Shown here: piece by piece, positions 7,527 to 16,355 of the stretch | Position numbering within the stretch: position 1 is the stretch's first letter | How the letters are laid out: every line of letters begins with the position of its first letter | Source of the DNA: JAJPKK01 sp035311445 | Lineage (GTDB): Bacteria > Pseudomonadota > Alphaproteobacteria > Rhizobiales > Xanthobacteraceae | Assembly: GCA_035311445.1 (NCBI GenBank) | Contig: DATGCX010000424.1 | Location: 1-64,000 of the forward strand | Direction of reading: 5' to 3' | Length of the DNA: 64,000 nucleotides | Translations under genes and position numbers: made by a program | Notes under the pieces: model-generated | The model's database searches: none | What the model was told of the DNA's origin: nothing | What the model saw: only the letters and a program-made list of their open reading frames with translations

Positions 7527-8959
7527 GAGGCGGCCGGCTGCACCTTCGCAGCGATCGTCAACACTGCTACGGCCGTAAGGAAAGCGGCGGTCGCCAGTCC
7601 AGCCTCATAGCCGAACGAATAGGAGGAAACGCCCGCCGCTGCGGCGATGCCGGCCAGCTGTGCGACGCGGCTCACGGCATTGTTGACCCCGGATGCGAGC
7701 CCCGAGTCATTCCGCCCCAGGCTCGACATGACGGCCGCGGTCAGCGGCGCCACCAACACAGCGAAGGAAATGCCGAGCATGGCCATCGGGCCGATCACGC
7801 CGAACCCCAGCGACGCCGTTTTTCCGAGGGCCATCGCAACATACGCGACGGTCGCTCCTGACGATCCAATAATCAGCATCGTCCGCGCACCTATCGAATC
7901 CGCTGCGGCGCCGAATGTCCTGGACAAGAGGCCCATAGCCAACGTGAACGGCAGGAACGCAAGCCCCGCATCGGTCGGCGACAAGCCGCGGCGGTCGATC
8001 AGATCGAACGGCAGCAGAAAAAACATGATGCCGAGGCCTGTGTAGATCAACAGGGTCGCAGCATTCAGGCCGACGAACCCCCTGTTTGCGAGCAGGCGCG
8101 GCGGCGTCATTGGTTGTTTGCTCACGCCTTCCCACAAGGCATATCCGGCGGCCGCGGCGACTGCGAGGCCCAATATCACCGCAACAAAGACGGCATGCCG
8201 CCAACAGGGAGTGGCGGCATTCGCGCAGGCGTTGGCGCCGATTTGACTCAGCGCCCAGGCCAGCGCGCCAAGTGCGACCGCCAGGATCGTTGCACCAAAA
8301 AAATCGAATTGACGCGGCCGTGCCCGATCAGCGGGCGCAAACGCGATAACGAGGCCAGCCGCGATGAGCGCCAGCGGCGGATTTATGGCGAATACCCACT
8401 GCCACCCCAGCGTTTCGGTCAACCATCCGCCAACGATCGGACCTCCCGCAGTGGTCAGCGCGGAGGCGGAGGCCCACACCGCGATTGCCCGATTGCGCTC
8501 AGCATCCGGATAGATTGCCCCGATGAAAGCAAGGCTCGTCGGCGCCAGGATCGCCGCAGCAATTCCCTGCACGATGCGGACGAAGATCAACCATGAGACA
8601 GACGGTGCAAGCGCACAGGCAATGGACGCAGCGCCGAAAGCAAGGCAGCTGATCCAAAGAACGCGCGCCCTTCCGTAGACATCGGCAAGCGCACCGCCGA
8701 CCAAAGTCAGAGACGCAAGCGCCAGCACATAGCCGTTGAGAACCCATTGAACGGAAGCGAGATCGGCGCCGAAATAGGCGCGCAACTTGGGGAGCGCGAC
8801 GGTAAGGGCCGAACCATCGATGAAAACCATTGCGGACGCAATGATGCATGCCGCAAGCAGCATCCGGCGGCACCAGAGGATAGGCACGGGTCCAGGCCGT
8901 GGACATGGCTCGGCCTTGATAACGCCGCTCGCGCACGGTTCTATAAATGGCTGCGCCAT
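7523..8959 (-). CDS. MFS transporter, DHA2 (14-helix) drug-exporter type
   Basis: From the chosen start the protein has 478 residues and about 14 hydrophobic segments. Family motifs are visible: motif C-like ASASALTTAGGPIVGGWLTE, motif A-like GGALADVYGRARVLW, and the MVFIDGSALTVALPKL first helix of EmrB/QacA-type proton antiporters. The frame stays open for 54 codons upstream, but these overlap the preceding gene and lack hydrophobic character, so the ATG at 8959 is preferred. The start lies in an exact 17-bp tandem duplication. It is probably co-transcribed with the propeller gene 26 bp upstream. Substrate unknown. Confidence 0.87.
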   Translation of the reverse strand: MAQPFIEPCASGVIKAEPCPRPGPVPILWCRRMLLAACIIASAMVFIDGSALTVALPKLRAYFGADLASVQWVLNGYVLALASLTLVGGALADVYGRARVLWISCLAFGAASIACALAPSVSWLIFVRIVQGIAAAILAPTSLAFIGAIYPDAERNRAIAVWASASALTTAGGPIVGGWLTETLGWQWVFAINPPLALIAAGLVIAFAPADRARPRQFDFFGATILAVALGALAWALSQIGANACANAATPCWRHAVFVAVILGLAVAAAAGYALWEGVSKQPMTPPRLLANRGFVGLNAATLLIYTGLGIMFFLLPFDLIDRRGLSPTDAGLAFLPFTLAMGLLSRTFGAAADSIGARTMLIIGSSGATVAYVAMALGKTASLGFGVIGPMAMLGISFAVLVAPLTAAVMSSLGRNDSGLASGVNNAVSRVAQLAGIAAAAGVSSYSFGYEAGLATAAFLTAVAVLTIAAKVQPAAS

Positions 8960-8990
8960 GATCTCTACTAAAACATGATCTCTACTAAAA
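8957..8990. repeat. Exact 17-bp tandem duplication at a gene junction
   Basis: Positions 8957-8973 and 8974-8990 are identical (17 bp, CATGATCTCTACTAAAA). On the minus strand each copy reads TTTTAGTAGAGATCATG. One copy contains the stop codon of the propeller gene, the other supplies the ATG of the MFS gene. The extra ATG in the first copy opens only M-F-stop. Confidence 0.9.
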
Positions 8991-9920
8991 GAAGTCCAGC
9001 GTCTCGCAGCCGACTCCCGCGGCGAACCGGTGCGAGACTTGTCGGCTCGCCAGGTCGATGACGTGGACGGTGCCATCGCCTTGGCAGGCAACGAAAAGGG
9101 AACTGCCGCGGAACGCGCCATCCATCGGTTGTTGACCCACCTTCAAAGTGGTCTGGTGACCAAACGATGCGTCCATTACCGTGGCTGTCGCGCTGCGCAA
9201 GCTCGTGACGAGCAGAATCTGCCCGTCCGGGCTGTAGCGTGCGATCTGCGCCGGCTCCGGCACGCCTTCGAGCGGCACCGTTCTGATAATCGCGAAGCTC
9301 GCGGTGTCGATCAGGAGCAGCAACGGCTCCTGGTCGTCGACCGCTACCAGACATTTCCCGTCGAGCGAAATCGCAAGGCCGGCGAGCGGATGCGGCGTCA
9401 TAACGTGCCGCACCAGCTTGCGTCCCGGCAGATCTATAACGGAAATCGAAGCATCCTCCTCGTTTTCCGTGTAGAGCCATTGCCCAGACGGCGCGATGAC
9501 GAGGCGATGCGAGTTGGTCGAGCCTGTCTCGATTGCACCCACCATTCTGCGCTCCTTGAGATCGACGAGCGCAACCACCCCGCTGTTCTCACACGTGATG
9601 TAGAGCAAGCCATCGGGACCGACCTGCAACCCGTGCGGCGCCACAAAGGGTGAAAGGTCGATATCGGCGACGTGTGCGCGCTTGTCCAGGTCGATGACCG
9701 AGAGCAGGTGGCCGGGATTGGGGTTGCGCCCGTGGATGCCGTCGCCATAGATCGGAACATAGGCCGTCGCGGACTGCGGTGTAACCAGGAGCTCATGCGG
9801 CACGCGTTCAAAATCGTCGAGGACGAGCGTCGTCGCAAAACTGACGGGATCGATGAAGATCACCTTGCCGCCCATCTTGTCGACGGCGATCAACCCGCGG
9901 GCTTCGGACGTGTTCATCAT
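8985..9920 (-). CDS. YVTN/YncE-type beta-propeller protein
   Basis: The 311-residue protein consists of repeated GxxLYxxxxxxxxVxVIDLxxxxxV units, for example GLLYITCENSGVVALVDLKERRMVGAI, WLYTENEEDASISVIDLPGRKLV, and a final LFVACQGDGTVHVIDLASRQV. This is a seven-blade-like YVTN propeller. No signal peptide or membrane segment is seen, so it is predicted cytoplasmic unless a start was missed. Two adjacent ATG codons begin the frame. It precedes the MFS gene by 25 bp on the same strand. Proteins of this type are often binding scaffolds; no enzymatic motif is present. Confidence 0.78.
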   Translation of the reverse strand: MMNTSEARGLIAVDKMGGKVIFIDPVSFATTLVLDDFERVPHELLVTPQSATAYVPIYGDGIHGRNPNPGHLLSVIDLDKRAHVADIDLSPFVAPHGLQVGPDGLLYITCENSGVVALVDLKERRMVGAIETGSTNSHRLVIAPSGQWLYTENEEDASISVIDLPGRKLVRHVMTPHPLAGLAISLDGKCLVAVDDQEPLLLLIDTASFAIIRTVPLEGVPEPAQIARYSPDGQILLVTSLRSATATVMDASFGHQTTLKVGQQPMDGAFRGSSLFVACQGDGTVHVIDLASRQVSHRFAAGVGCETLDFF

Positions 9921-9979
9921 TCAAACCTAGGCCGGATCAGGCGGCGCCTCAATGGCAGAGCGATGCAGAGCGCGGTGGG

Positions 9980-10040
9980 GCGGGTTAGCGCAGCCCGCCC
10001 TTCTCAGCGGATGGCGGGCTACGCCTTCGGTCAAACCCGC
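9980..10040. repeat. Palindromic element, GCGGGTT...AACCCGC
   Basis: Two nested inverted repeats: outer GCGGGTT (9980-9986) with AACCCGC (10034-10040), and inner AGCCCGCC (9992-9999) with GGCGGGCT (10013-10020). It lies between divergent genes and is a REP-like element of a different sequence type from that at 723. Confidence 0.7.
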
Positions 10041-10095
10041 TCTACAGCTCGCTAATATCCGCTATATCCGCGCGCCAGACCATTGGAGAACGCGT

Positions 10096-11322
10096 ATGAC
10101 CGATATCGCCGAAGAACAACGCATGATGCGGCAGACGTGCCGCGACTTCGTTGACGACGCCATCATCCCATTCGTTCGTCGGAACTGGCAGCGCGAATGG
10201 GACATGAGGCCGGAAGTCCGGCTGCCGGACGAGATACTTGTGGCCGCCGATCGCATCGGCATCCGCACCCTCGGCGTGCCGCCGGAATTCGGCGGCGTCG
10301 AACTTGAACGGGCGAGCGAGGTGCAAAGTTTTGCAATTATCGCGGAGGAGATCGCGCGCGGCGATTCCGGGCTGGCCGACAAGCTAGTTCAGAACTGGAA
10401 GGTGGCGGTGCTGCTGCGCAATCTCGCGCCGCACCACCTGCAGGAGAAGTGGTTCGGCCGCCTGGTTGCGGACCCGCAATTTCTGCTCGCTCACTGCCTG
10501 ACCGAGCCGCGTGGCGCGTCCGACCGCTGGCTTCCTTATGACGTGCCAGAAGCCGCCATGCAGACCCGCGCCGTGCGGACGCGCGGCGGATGGGTGATCA
10601 ATGGCCGCAAGCAGTTCATCTCTAACGGCTACGATGCCGGTCTCTATGTGGTCTATGCCAACACCGATCCCACGGTTGGCATGACCAGGGGCACATCGAG
10701 CTTTTTGGCGCCGCGTGACACACCCGGGCTCACGGTGGCGCGCTGCAATGAGACGCTCGGCTGCCGTTTCATGAACAATGGCGAGCTGGTGTTCGAGGAG
10801 ATGTTCGTGCCTGACGACCACCTGCTGGCCGAGGGCACTGCACTCGGCCAAGCCGGCATCTATTTTCAGCCCGGAAAGATCATCCAGGCCGCCAAGAATC
10901 TCGGTGTCGGGGTCCGCGCGTTCGAGGTCACGGCGGACTATGTACAAAACTATGTCCAGGGCGGCCGCGTCCTGATCCGGCACCAAGCTGTGGCGCTGCG
11001 GCTCGCCGAGATGGCGACCCGCATCGAGGCGGTACGGGCGCTCCTGGAGCGCGCCGCCCGCGCGGTCGACCAACGCGCCGCCAACGCCGACGCGCTGTGC
11101 AACATGGCCAAGCTGTTTGCCTCGGAGGAGATCATGACGGTCGCCCGGCATGCCGTCGAGCTACATGGCGGCAACGGCATGATGCTGGATTTCGGTGTCG
11201 AAAAGCTGTTCCGCGACGCCGCCATCTTCCTGCACATGGATGCAACCGCCGACATCTCGCGCTTCAAAATCGTGAAATCGATGTTCCCGGCGACGGCCGG
11301 AACATATGCGGGGCCGGAGTGA
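10096..11322 (+). CDS. Acyl-CoA dehydrogenase family protein
   Basis: The 408-residue flavoprotein catalyses alpha,beta-dehydrogenation of an acyl-CoA. It has the N-terminal helical domain (TLGVPPEFGGVELER), the FAD/substrate loop (LAHCLTEPRGASDRWLP), the beta domain (GGWVINGRKQFISNGYDA), and the C-terminal helical domain with AVELHGGNGMMLDFGVEKLFRDA. The ATG at 10096 has a GGAGAA ribosome site; a longer open frame upstream runs through a palindrome and is rejected. No electron-transfer flavoprotein or ligase genes are adjacent. Acyl chain specificity is not determinable. Confidence 0.9.
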   Translation: MTDIAEEQRMMRQTCRDFVDDAIIPFVRRNWQREWDMRPEVRLPDEILVAADRIGIRTLGVPPEFGGVELERASEVQSFAIIAEEIARGDSGLADKLVQNWKVAVLLRNLAPHHLQEKWFGRLVADPQFLLAHCLTEPRGASDRWLPYDVPEAAMQTRAVRTRGGWVINGRKQFISNGYDAGLYVVYANTDPTVGMTRGTSSFLAPRDTPGLTVARCNETLGCRFMNNGELVFEEMFVPDDHLLAEGTALGQAGIYFQPGKIIQAAKNLGVGVRAFEVTADYVQNYVQGGRVLIRHQAVALRLAEMATRIEAVRALLERAARAVDQRAANADALCNMAKLFASEEIMTVARHAVELHGGNGMMLDFGVEKLFRDAAIFLHMDATADISRFKIVKSMFPATAGTYAGPE

Positions 11323-11329
11323 GCATGAA

Positions 11330-11406
11330 TGGCGGTCCCGGCAGGACTCGAACCTGCGACCTTCGGTTTAGGAAACCGCTGCTCTATCCGGCTGAGCTAC
11401 GGGACC
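11330..11406 (-). tRNA. tRNA-Arg, anticodon CCT
   Basis: The minus strand folds into a full cloverleaf. The acceptor stem GGTCCCG pairs with CGGGACC, the D arm is GCTC...GAGC, the anticodon loop is TTCCTAA (anticodon CCT), and the T arm is GCAGG-TTCGAGT-CCTGC. The 3' CCA is encoded. The first base pair of the anticodon stem is a G-A mismatch. It reads the rare arginine codon AGG. Confidence 0.95.
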
Positions 11407-12137
11407 GATTTGAAGAAGCCATTTTAGTCGTGCGGTTCGAAAGTGCCAGCGTCTCGAATTGGCAGTCACAAGAGGACGTCGGTTCACAAGAAAGCATCGG
11501 TCACAAGACGCGTGTTTCGGTGAGGTGAGGAGCTACTCTTCGACGATTTTTTGCCTTTTGCGTATGTGCATTGTGGTCAAATTCGAAATCGGAGATTTTC
11601 TTGATTGCGGCAAGAATATGCTCGCCAGGTCAGATACCAGCTCGCGCGGTTGATATGATAGGCTAGCACAACCCATTCGCTGCAACCGGATGCGAAATCG
11701 GCTGAAGGGCATTTCATTCAAATATTGCGCTAAAGCCGCTGTTTTAATCTGGCACTTGCGTAATCAAGGTGATTTCGTTCTAAAATTTCGTCCTGCAAGA
11801 CGAACACCTCAAATGACAGTTTGATGTGACGCAACGCCGCTACCTTGGAGCCGCAACAATTGTTGCGACATCAAGTTCCATTTGGACAATACTGCTGCAC
11901 TCGATGACCAAGTTTTGACATCATCTTGTGGCTTGATTCTGACCAGATGCGGGGGACTTCAAATATCTTGCCACTGGGCTGAAAGAGAGGCTTTGGCTTC
12001 TGCGGAAACGCTGACGTGAAGCCAAGAGCATTGCGATGGGGAGTGCGGGCGCATGGGGCAGACTGCGATAGCCTTAGCATTGACAACTCAGGTTCGCCGC
12101 ATCTGCGGCGTAAGCTGATTATGTGCAAGTTAGCGTG
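11407..12137. other. Gene-free, AT-richer interval upstream of tRNA-Arg
   Basis: This 731-bp stretch has visibly lower GC than its surroundings and no frame with recognisable protein content; short frames on both strands look random. It contains the tRNA promoter side and a 16-bp perfect palindrome at 11852-11867. No integrase, attachment repeat or transposase remnant was seen. Confidence 0.6.
11852..11867. promoter_or_regulatory. 16-bp perfect palindrome, possible operator
   Basis: The sequence CGCAACAATTGTTGCG is fully self-complementary, with no loop, like a dimeric regulator site rather than a terminator. It is about 270 bp before the nuclease-like gene and 445 bp behind the tRNA, so its target is unclear. 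Confidence 0.3.
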
Positions 12138-12968
12138 ATGACCTTCAAACGACCTGCGCTTTCAGCAATGATCTTGGCCTTCGCGGCTGTGCTCGCAGCG
12201 TTTGGGACGCAGGCACAAGTACCGGCGCGAGCTGTGGATTGCGGGAGTAACAGCGGGACGTCTGGCGAGGTCGTGCGCGTCGTCGACGGCAGATCGTTCG
12301 TCCTTGCGGATGGCCGTGAGGTCCGCTTGGCGGCGATTGAAACGCTGCTCCCGGTCCCGGGAGACGAAGACGAGGCGCGCGTGGCGGCTGCGTTCGCCGC
12401 CAAGGCGGCCCTTGAGGCTTTGGTGCTTCATCGCGGGGTCGATTTGCGCGTCCTGCGTGGAAGTCCCGATCGCTATGGCCGATTGTTTGCTTACGCTTCC
12501 ATTCAGAGCCTGGCGGGTGAGACGCTGGTGCAACATGAATTGGTGACAACCGGCCAGGCGCTGGTATGGGGCGCCTTCCTGGCGGAGCCCTGTCGCGCTT
12601 ACCTGCGTGATGCCGAGCGGGACGCGCGCAGGGGTGGGCTTGGCCTGTGGGGCGATCCGTATTATATCGTCAAACGGGCGGCTAACCCCCTCGATATTCT
12701 TGCCGAACAAGGGCGATTCACGCTGGTCACAGGCATGGTGACGTCGGTGCGCGAAAGCGGCGGCTTGTCGTACGTGAATTTTGGGCGGCGCTGGCATGAA
12801 CAGTTCACGGTCACGATTGCCAAGCGGAACGAGGGTATTTTCGCTAGTGCCGGACTGGCACCGAAGGTGCTCGCGGGTCGCAACGTTGAAGTGCGCGGCT
12901 GGATCGAGGAGCGAGGCGGTCCTGCCATCGAGGTGGTACGGCCGGAGCAGATTGAGATCGTCAACTAG
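12138..12968 (+). CDS. Thermonuclease (SNase)-fold exported protein
   Basis: The protein begins with a signal-like hydrophobic segment (ALSAMILAFAAVLAAFGTQA) and continues with an SNase-like OB fold: VVRVVDGRSFVLADGREVRLAAIE, then RYGRLFAYASI, GETLVQHELVTTGQALVW and a DARRGGLGLW tail. Staphylococcal-type nucleases use Asp, Arg and Glu in the D-G-D, R-xxx-E and R sites. Here DGRSF and VRLAAIET partly deviate from the consensus, so catalytic activity is uncertain. A second beta-rich domain follows (about residues 195-275). A GTG at 12123 is an alternative start. The M48 protease gene lies 30 bp downstream, suggesting one transcript. Confidence 0.82.
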   Translation: MTFKRPALSAMILAFAAVLAAFGTQAQVPARAVDCGSNSGTSGEVVRVVDGRSFVLADGREVRLAAIETLLPVPGDEDEARVAAAFAAKAALEALVLHRGVDLRVLRGSPDRYGRLFAYASIQSLAGETLVQHELVTTGQALVWGAFLAEPCRAYLRDAERDARRGGLGLWGDPYYIVKRAANPLDILAEQGRFTLVTGMVTSVRESGGLSYVNFGRRWHEQFTVTIAKRNEGIFASAGLAPKVLAGRNVEVRGWIEERGGPAIEVVRPEQIEIVN

Positions 12969-12998
12969 GAACCGGCAGCGAGTGTACGTGTGGTGTTG

Positions 12999-14477
12999 AT
13001 GACGACGAGCCATCGTAAGTCCTGGAGGCCCGCGGCCGGAGCAGTTGCGGCGGCCCTGATGGCGCTTGCGACGGCAGCCTGTTCATCCTTTTCGGGGGGG
13101 CGGCAGATCTTCTTGCCGGATGTGCCCAAGAACCTCGAAGTCACGCCCGCCAGCGTCCGCGAGCACCAGCGCGTGCTCTCGGCCTATGGGGGCGCCTACG
13201 AAAATCCGAAGCTCCACGCCAAACTGACCAGCGTGGTGGGTCGGCTGGTCGCAGCCTCCGATCGGCCGGACCTCTCTTACAAAGTAACCATCCTCAATTC
13301 GCCTGCCGTCAACGCCTTTGCGCTCCCGAACGGACAGCTCTACGTGACCCGGGGCCTGCTCGGCCTCGCCAACGACAGCTCTGAGTTCGCCTCGGTCATG
13401 GCGCACGAAATGGCCCATGTGATCGCGCGCCACGCGGCGACCCGGGAAGAGCAGGTGCGCAAGACAGAACTAATAAGCAACGTCAACGACATGCTGAGCG
13501 ATTCTCAGGTCGGCGCGATGGCGCTCGCACGCTCGAAGATCCAGCTGGCAAGTTTTTCGCGTTCCCAGGAATTTGAAGCTGACGGCCTCGGCGTCGGCAT
13601 TGCGGCGCGTTCTGGCTACGATCCCTTTGGCGCCTCCAGGTTGCTAGCTTCGATGGGGCGCAATGCCGAACTGCGCGCGGCTGGCCGCGATCTGCGCGCG
13701 CCGGATTTCCTGTCCTCCCATCCGGCCACGCCGGAACGCGTCAAGAACGCCGAGGTCAGCGCCCGCCACGTCCAGGGCAGCGGGCCCGCTGAGCGCGACA
13801 AGGCCGCCTACTTGGCAAGCATTAGCGACATGATTTATGGCGAAGACCCGGTCGACGGGTTTGTCCGCGGCCGGCGTTTTCTCCACCCCAAGCTCGGCTT
13901 CACCTTCATGGCCCCGGAGGGCTTCGTGCTGGACAATACCGCACAGGCGGTGCTCGGCATGAAGGAGGGCAGCGGCCAAGCGTTGCGGCTTGACGTGGTA
14001 AAGGTCTCGCCTGAACAGTCGCTGATCGAATATCTCAACTCCGGCTGGATCGAGAACATTGATAGCGGTTCGGTCGAGGAGCTTGTCGTTAACGGCTTCC
14101 TAGCCGCGACCGCCACCGCCACCGGAAATACCACGACCACGGCCGTCGAAAATCAGTGGGTCTTCCGGCTCTATGTCGTTCGCTTCGGCAGCGAGGTCTA
14201 TCGCTTTATCTTTGCTGCCAAGAACCGTACGCCCGAGGCAGATCGCAGCTTCCGGGAGTCGATCCAGACCTTCCGTCGACTGTCGTTACAGGAAATCCGA
14301 TCGACCAAGCCGCTCCGCCTGAAAATCGTAAAAGTGCAGCCCGGGGATACCTTGGAAACGCTTGCCACGCGCATGGCCCTCCTCGACCATCAGGTTGAGC
14401 GATTTCGTGTCCTCAATGGCCTTGACGCCAGCGAGGAATTGAAGGTCGGCGATCTCGTAAAGATCATCGTCGAGTGA
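12999..14477 (+). CDS. M48-family zinc metalloprotease lipoprotein
   Basis: The 492-residue protein has a lipoprotein signal ending in the lipobox LATAAC, then an M48 peptidase domain with the zinc motif HEMAH and a downstream glutamate in SQEFEADGLGV. The YVTRGLLGL strand and the LLASMGR region fit BepA/YfgC-type periplasmic proteases, which act on outer-membrane protein assembly. A C-terminal domain ends in KVQPGDTLETLATRM...LKVGDLVKIIV, which looks like a LysM-type repeat that may bind peptidoglycan. The first codons GTG at 12990 and ATG at 12999 are both possible; the ATG is chosen. Confidence 0.88.
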   Translation: MTTSHRKSWRPAAGAVAAALMALATAACSSFSGGRQIFLPDVPKNLEVTPASVREHQRVLSAYGGAYENPKLHAKLTSVVGRLVAASDRPDLSYKVTILNSPAVNAFALPNGQLYVTRGLLGLANDSSEFASVMAHEMAHVIARHAATREEQVRKTELISNVNDMLSDSQVGAMALARSKIQLASFSRSQEFEADGLGVGIAARSGYDPFGASRLLASMGRNAELRAAGRDLRAPDFLSSHPATPERVKNAEVSARHVQGSGPAERDKAAYLASISDMIYGEDPVDGFVRGRRFLHPKLGFTFMAPEGFVLDNTAQAVLGMKEGSGQALRLDVVKVSPEQSLIEYLNSGWIENIDSGSVEELVVNGFLAATATATGNTTTTAVENQWVFRLYVVRFGSEVYRFIFAAKNRTPEADRSFRESIQTFRRLSLQEIRSTKPLRLKIVKVQPGDTLETLATRMALLDHQVERFRVLNGLDASEELKVGDLVKIIVE

Positions 14478-14663
14478 TCCGACCTGCCGCTGAGATTGAC
14501 CGACGACCCGCCGAAGATATCCCCAAAGGAAAACCTACCCAAAACGGACCTTCAGGGCTGGGTAAGCTGGCAAGGGGTAACCTGACCGCAGCAGCCCTGC
14601 AGGGCGCGCGGGCGGGACTGACGAAACGCCGCATCGCGTCGTAAGACAAGCTCCGGGGGCATC

Positions 14664-14822
14664 ATGAACCTAGATCCGGAAGTTGACGTCGCTGATTTTC
14701 GCGAAGCCCTTCGCCCACAAGCAAGAGAGAGAATGCTTGAGGGCACTGATTTTCGAAGTTTTATCGATTTATCAGCGCTTTCTGCGCGAGGTGCGTGCTT
14801 CCAACTCACGAATTTAGGATGA
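14664..14822 (+). CDS. Possible small protein of unknown function
   Basis: A 52-codon frame starts at an ATG with a G-rich stretch just upstream and ends immediately before the CarD terminator. It encodes MNLDPEVDVADFREALRPQ and a mixed remainder with no recognised domain, signal or membrane segment. The rest of the interval 14478-14876 shows nothing else. This could easily be chance. Confidence 0.22.
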   Translation: MNLDPEVDVADFREALRPQARERMLEGTDFRSFIDLSALSARGACFQLTNLG

Positions 14823-14823
14823 A

Positions 14824-14850
14824 AAAAGCCCGGCTCGATGCCGGGCTTTT
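14824..14850 (-). terminator. Rho-independent terminator of carD
   Basis: An 11-bp perfect stem (AAAAGCCCGGC/GCCGGGCTTTT) with a five-base loop lies 27 bp beyond the carD stop codon and is followed by a T-run in the minus direction. Confidence 0.85.
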
Positions 14851-14876
14851 GAAAATCGACGGAATTTAAGCCGCCC

Positions 14877-15446
14877 TCAGGCCGCTTCGTCCTCGATCAC
14901 CGGATCATCGCCTTCCGGCGACTTGCCGCGGCGTGGTCCTTTGGCGAGCGCCGCCTCAATTTCCTTGATGGCCTCGGTCTCGGTAATGCGCTGCACCGCC
15001 GAAATCTCGCGGGCCAACCGATCAAGTGCCGCTTCGTACAGCTGGCGCTCGCTGTAGGACTGCTCGGGCTGGGTCTCAGAACGGTACAGATCGCGAACAA
15101 CCTCAGAGATCGCTACGATATTTCCGGAATTGATCTTTGCATCGTATTCCTGCGCTCGGCGCGACCACATCGTGCGTTTGATCCGGGCACGACCTTTCAA
15201 GGTCTCCAGGGCACGCTTGACGATCGGCGGCTCCGCAAGCTTGCGCATGCCAACGGCCCCGACCTTCGCGGTCGGAACCCGCAGCGTCATCTTGTCCTTG
15301 ACAAAGCTGATGACGAACAACTCCAGCTTGTAGCCTGCAACTTCCTGCTCTTCGATCGCCACGATCTGTCCGACGCCATGCGCCGGATAGACGATGAATT
15401 CGCTGGTCTTGAACCCTTGCCGTTGGGTCGCCTTTTTTGAAGTCAT
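14877..15446 (-). CDS. carD: CarD-family transcriptional regulator
   Basis: The core protein is 189 residues. CarD/CdnL proteins bind RNA polymerase beta and stabilise open complexes at promoters such as those for rRNA. The N-terminal RNAP-interacting domain is visible (FIVYPAHGVGQIVAIEEQEVAGYKLELFV), followed by the helical C-terminal domain (WSRRAQEYDAKINSGNIVAISEVVRDLYR). The frame is open upstream to a GTG at 15617, which would add a 57-residue Lys/Arg/Ser-rich tail. The ATG at 15446 gives the usual MTSKKATQRQ start, so it is preferred, but the basic extension could be real. A terminator follows. Confidence 0.92.
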   Translation of the reverse strand: MTSKKATQRQGFKTSEFIVYPAHGVGQIVAIEEQEVAGYKLELFVISFVKDKMTLRVPTAKVGAVGMRKLAEPPIVKRALETLKGRARIKRTMWSRRAQEYDAKINSGNIVAISEVVRDLYRSETQPEQSYSERQLYEAALDRLAREISAVQRITETEAIKEIEAALAKGPRRGKSPEGDDPVIEDEAA

Positions 15447-15858
15447 TCCCTGGTTAACTCCTTGACCCGTCGGCCTGTTGCGACCGGTAGACTTGGCAAC
15501 GGGAACTCCCCGGCGGCTCCCGCCACGGGAAGCTTGCGTTGCCATGCGACGGCTCGCCGACGAGGGTTTATTAGCGGTCTTTTTCGTCTTGGACCTATGA
15601 CGCGTTTTGCCTGCCACTGCCGATTGCGTGGATTACACGCCCCTATTTGACGGTTCCCCGGGGAAACTTCGAAAAAATTACGCTCCCGAACGGAGCGTCG
15701 AAGCGGAGGTTTTTCTTATGTGCTACGTATATATCACATTATCCGCAGAAATCAAAGCCTTAGAACACGCAAAAGTGTCGATTTAGTCCTGCAATCACGA
15801 CGAAGAAAGCAAAAATCGTTAACTGTTTGCGGGCCTGATGCAAAACACCGCACCACCC
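15447..15858. other. Intergenic region between carD and fdxA
   Basis: This gap contains the possible N-terminal extension frame of CarD (up to 15617) and an A/T-richer tract around 15700-15840 that probably carries the carD promoter. No other gene is seen. Confidence 0.5.
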
Positions 15859-16194
15859 TTAGTCTCCGGTCCCGGGCTCCGAATCGAAATACTTCAGTTT
15901 GCCTTTGACGCCATCCCATTCCTTACCGTCGGCAGGTCCTTCCCGCTTCGCGGTTATGTTAGGCCAGGACCGCGAATATTCGGCGTTGAGCTCGAGCCAT
16001 TGTTCGAGCCCGGGCTCGGTGTCAGGCTTAATGGCTTCCGCGGGGCACTCGGGTTCGCAGACGCCACAGTCGATGCATTCGTCGGGATGGATGACGAGCA
16101 TATTGGCGCCCTCATAAAAGCAGTCGACGGGACATACCTCAACGCAATCCATGTACTTGCACTTGATGCAGTTCTCGACAACCACATAGGTCAT
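15859..16194 (-). CDS. fdxA: Seven-iron ferredoxin FdxA
   Basis: The 111-residue protein is a small soluble electron carrier with one [3Fe-4S] and one [4Fe-4S] cluster. Cysteines lie at 9, 12, 17, 21, 25, 40, 43, 46 and 50 (CIKCKYMDCVEVCP and CIDCGVCEPECP), matching the Azotobacter FdI / alphaproteobacterial FdxA pattern. The length and the tail with WPNITAKREGPADGKEWDGV are typical. It lies 161 bp from the S4-domain gene on the same strand, as in many related genomes. No dedicated redox partner is adjacent. Confidence 0.95.
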   Translation of the reverse strand: MTYVVVENCIKCKYMDCVEVCPVDCFYEGANMLVIHPDECIDCGVCEPECPAEAIKPDTEPGLEQWLELNAEYSRSWPNITAKREGPADGKEWDGVKGKLKYFDSEPGTGD

Positions 16195-16355
16195 GAACAG
16201 GCTCCGGCCGCAACGTGGCTTTGCTCAGCGGGTGCTAGCGCAGGCCGACCCCGCGCGCAACCCTTGCCCCTCAGCCATGTAAGGCGGATGCGATGAAAAT
16301 GCGACATCACATTCGCGTCGGTGCTTTTCAATTCCCGCGCTACGGTGGCGCACCA

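Noticed and set aside
11330..12137. Integrated island at tRNA-Arg
   Set aside because: The low-GC gap is on the 5' side of the tRNA and has no integrase, repeat of the tRNA end or phage gene.
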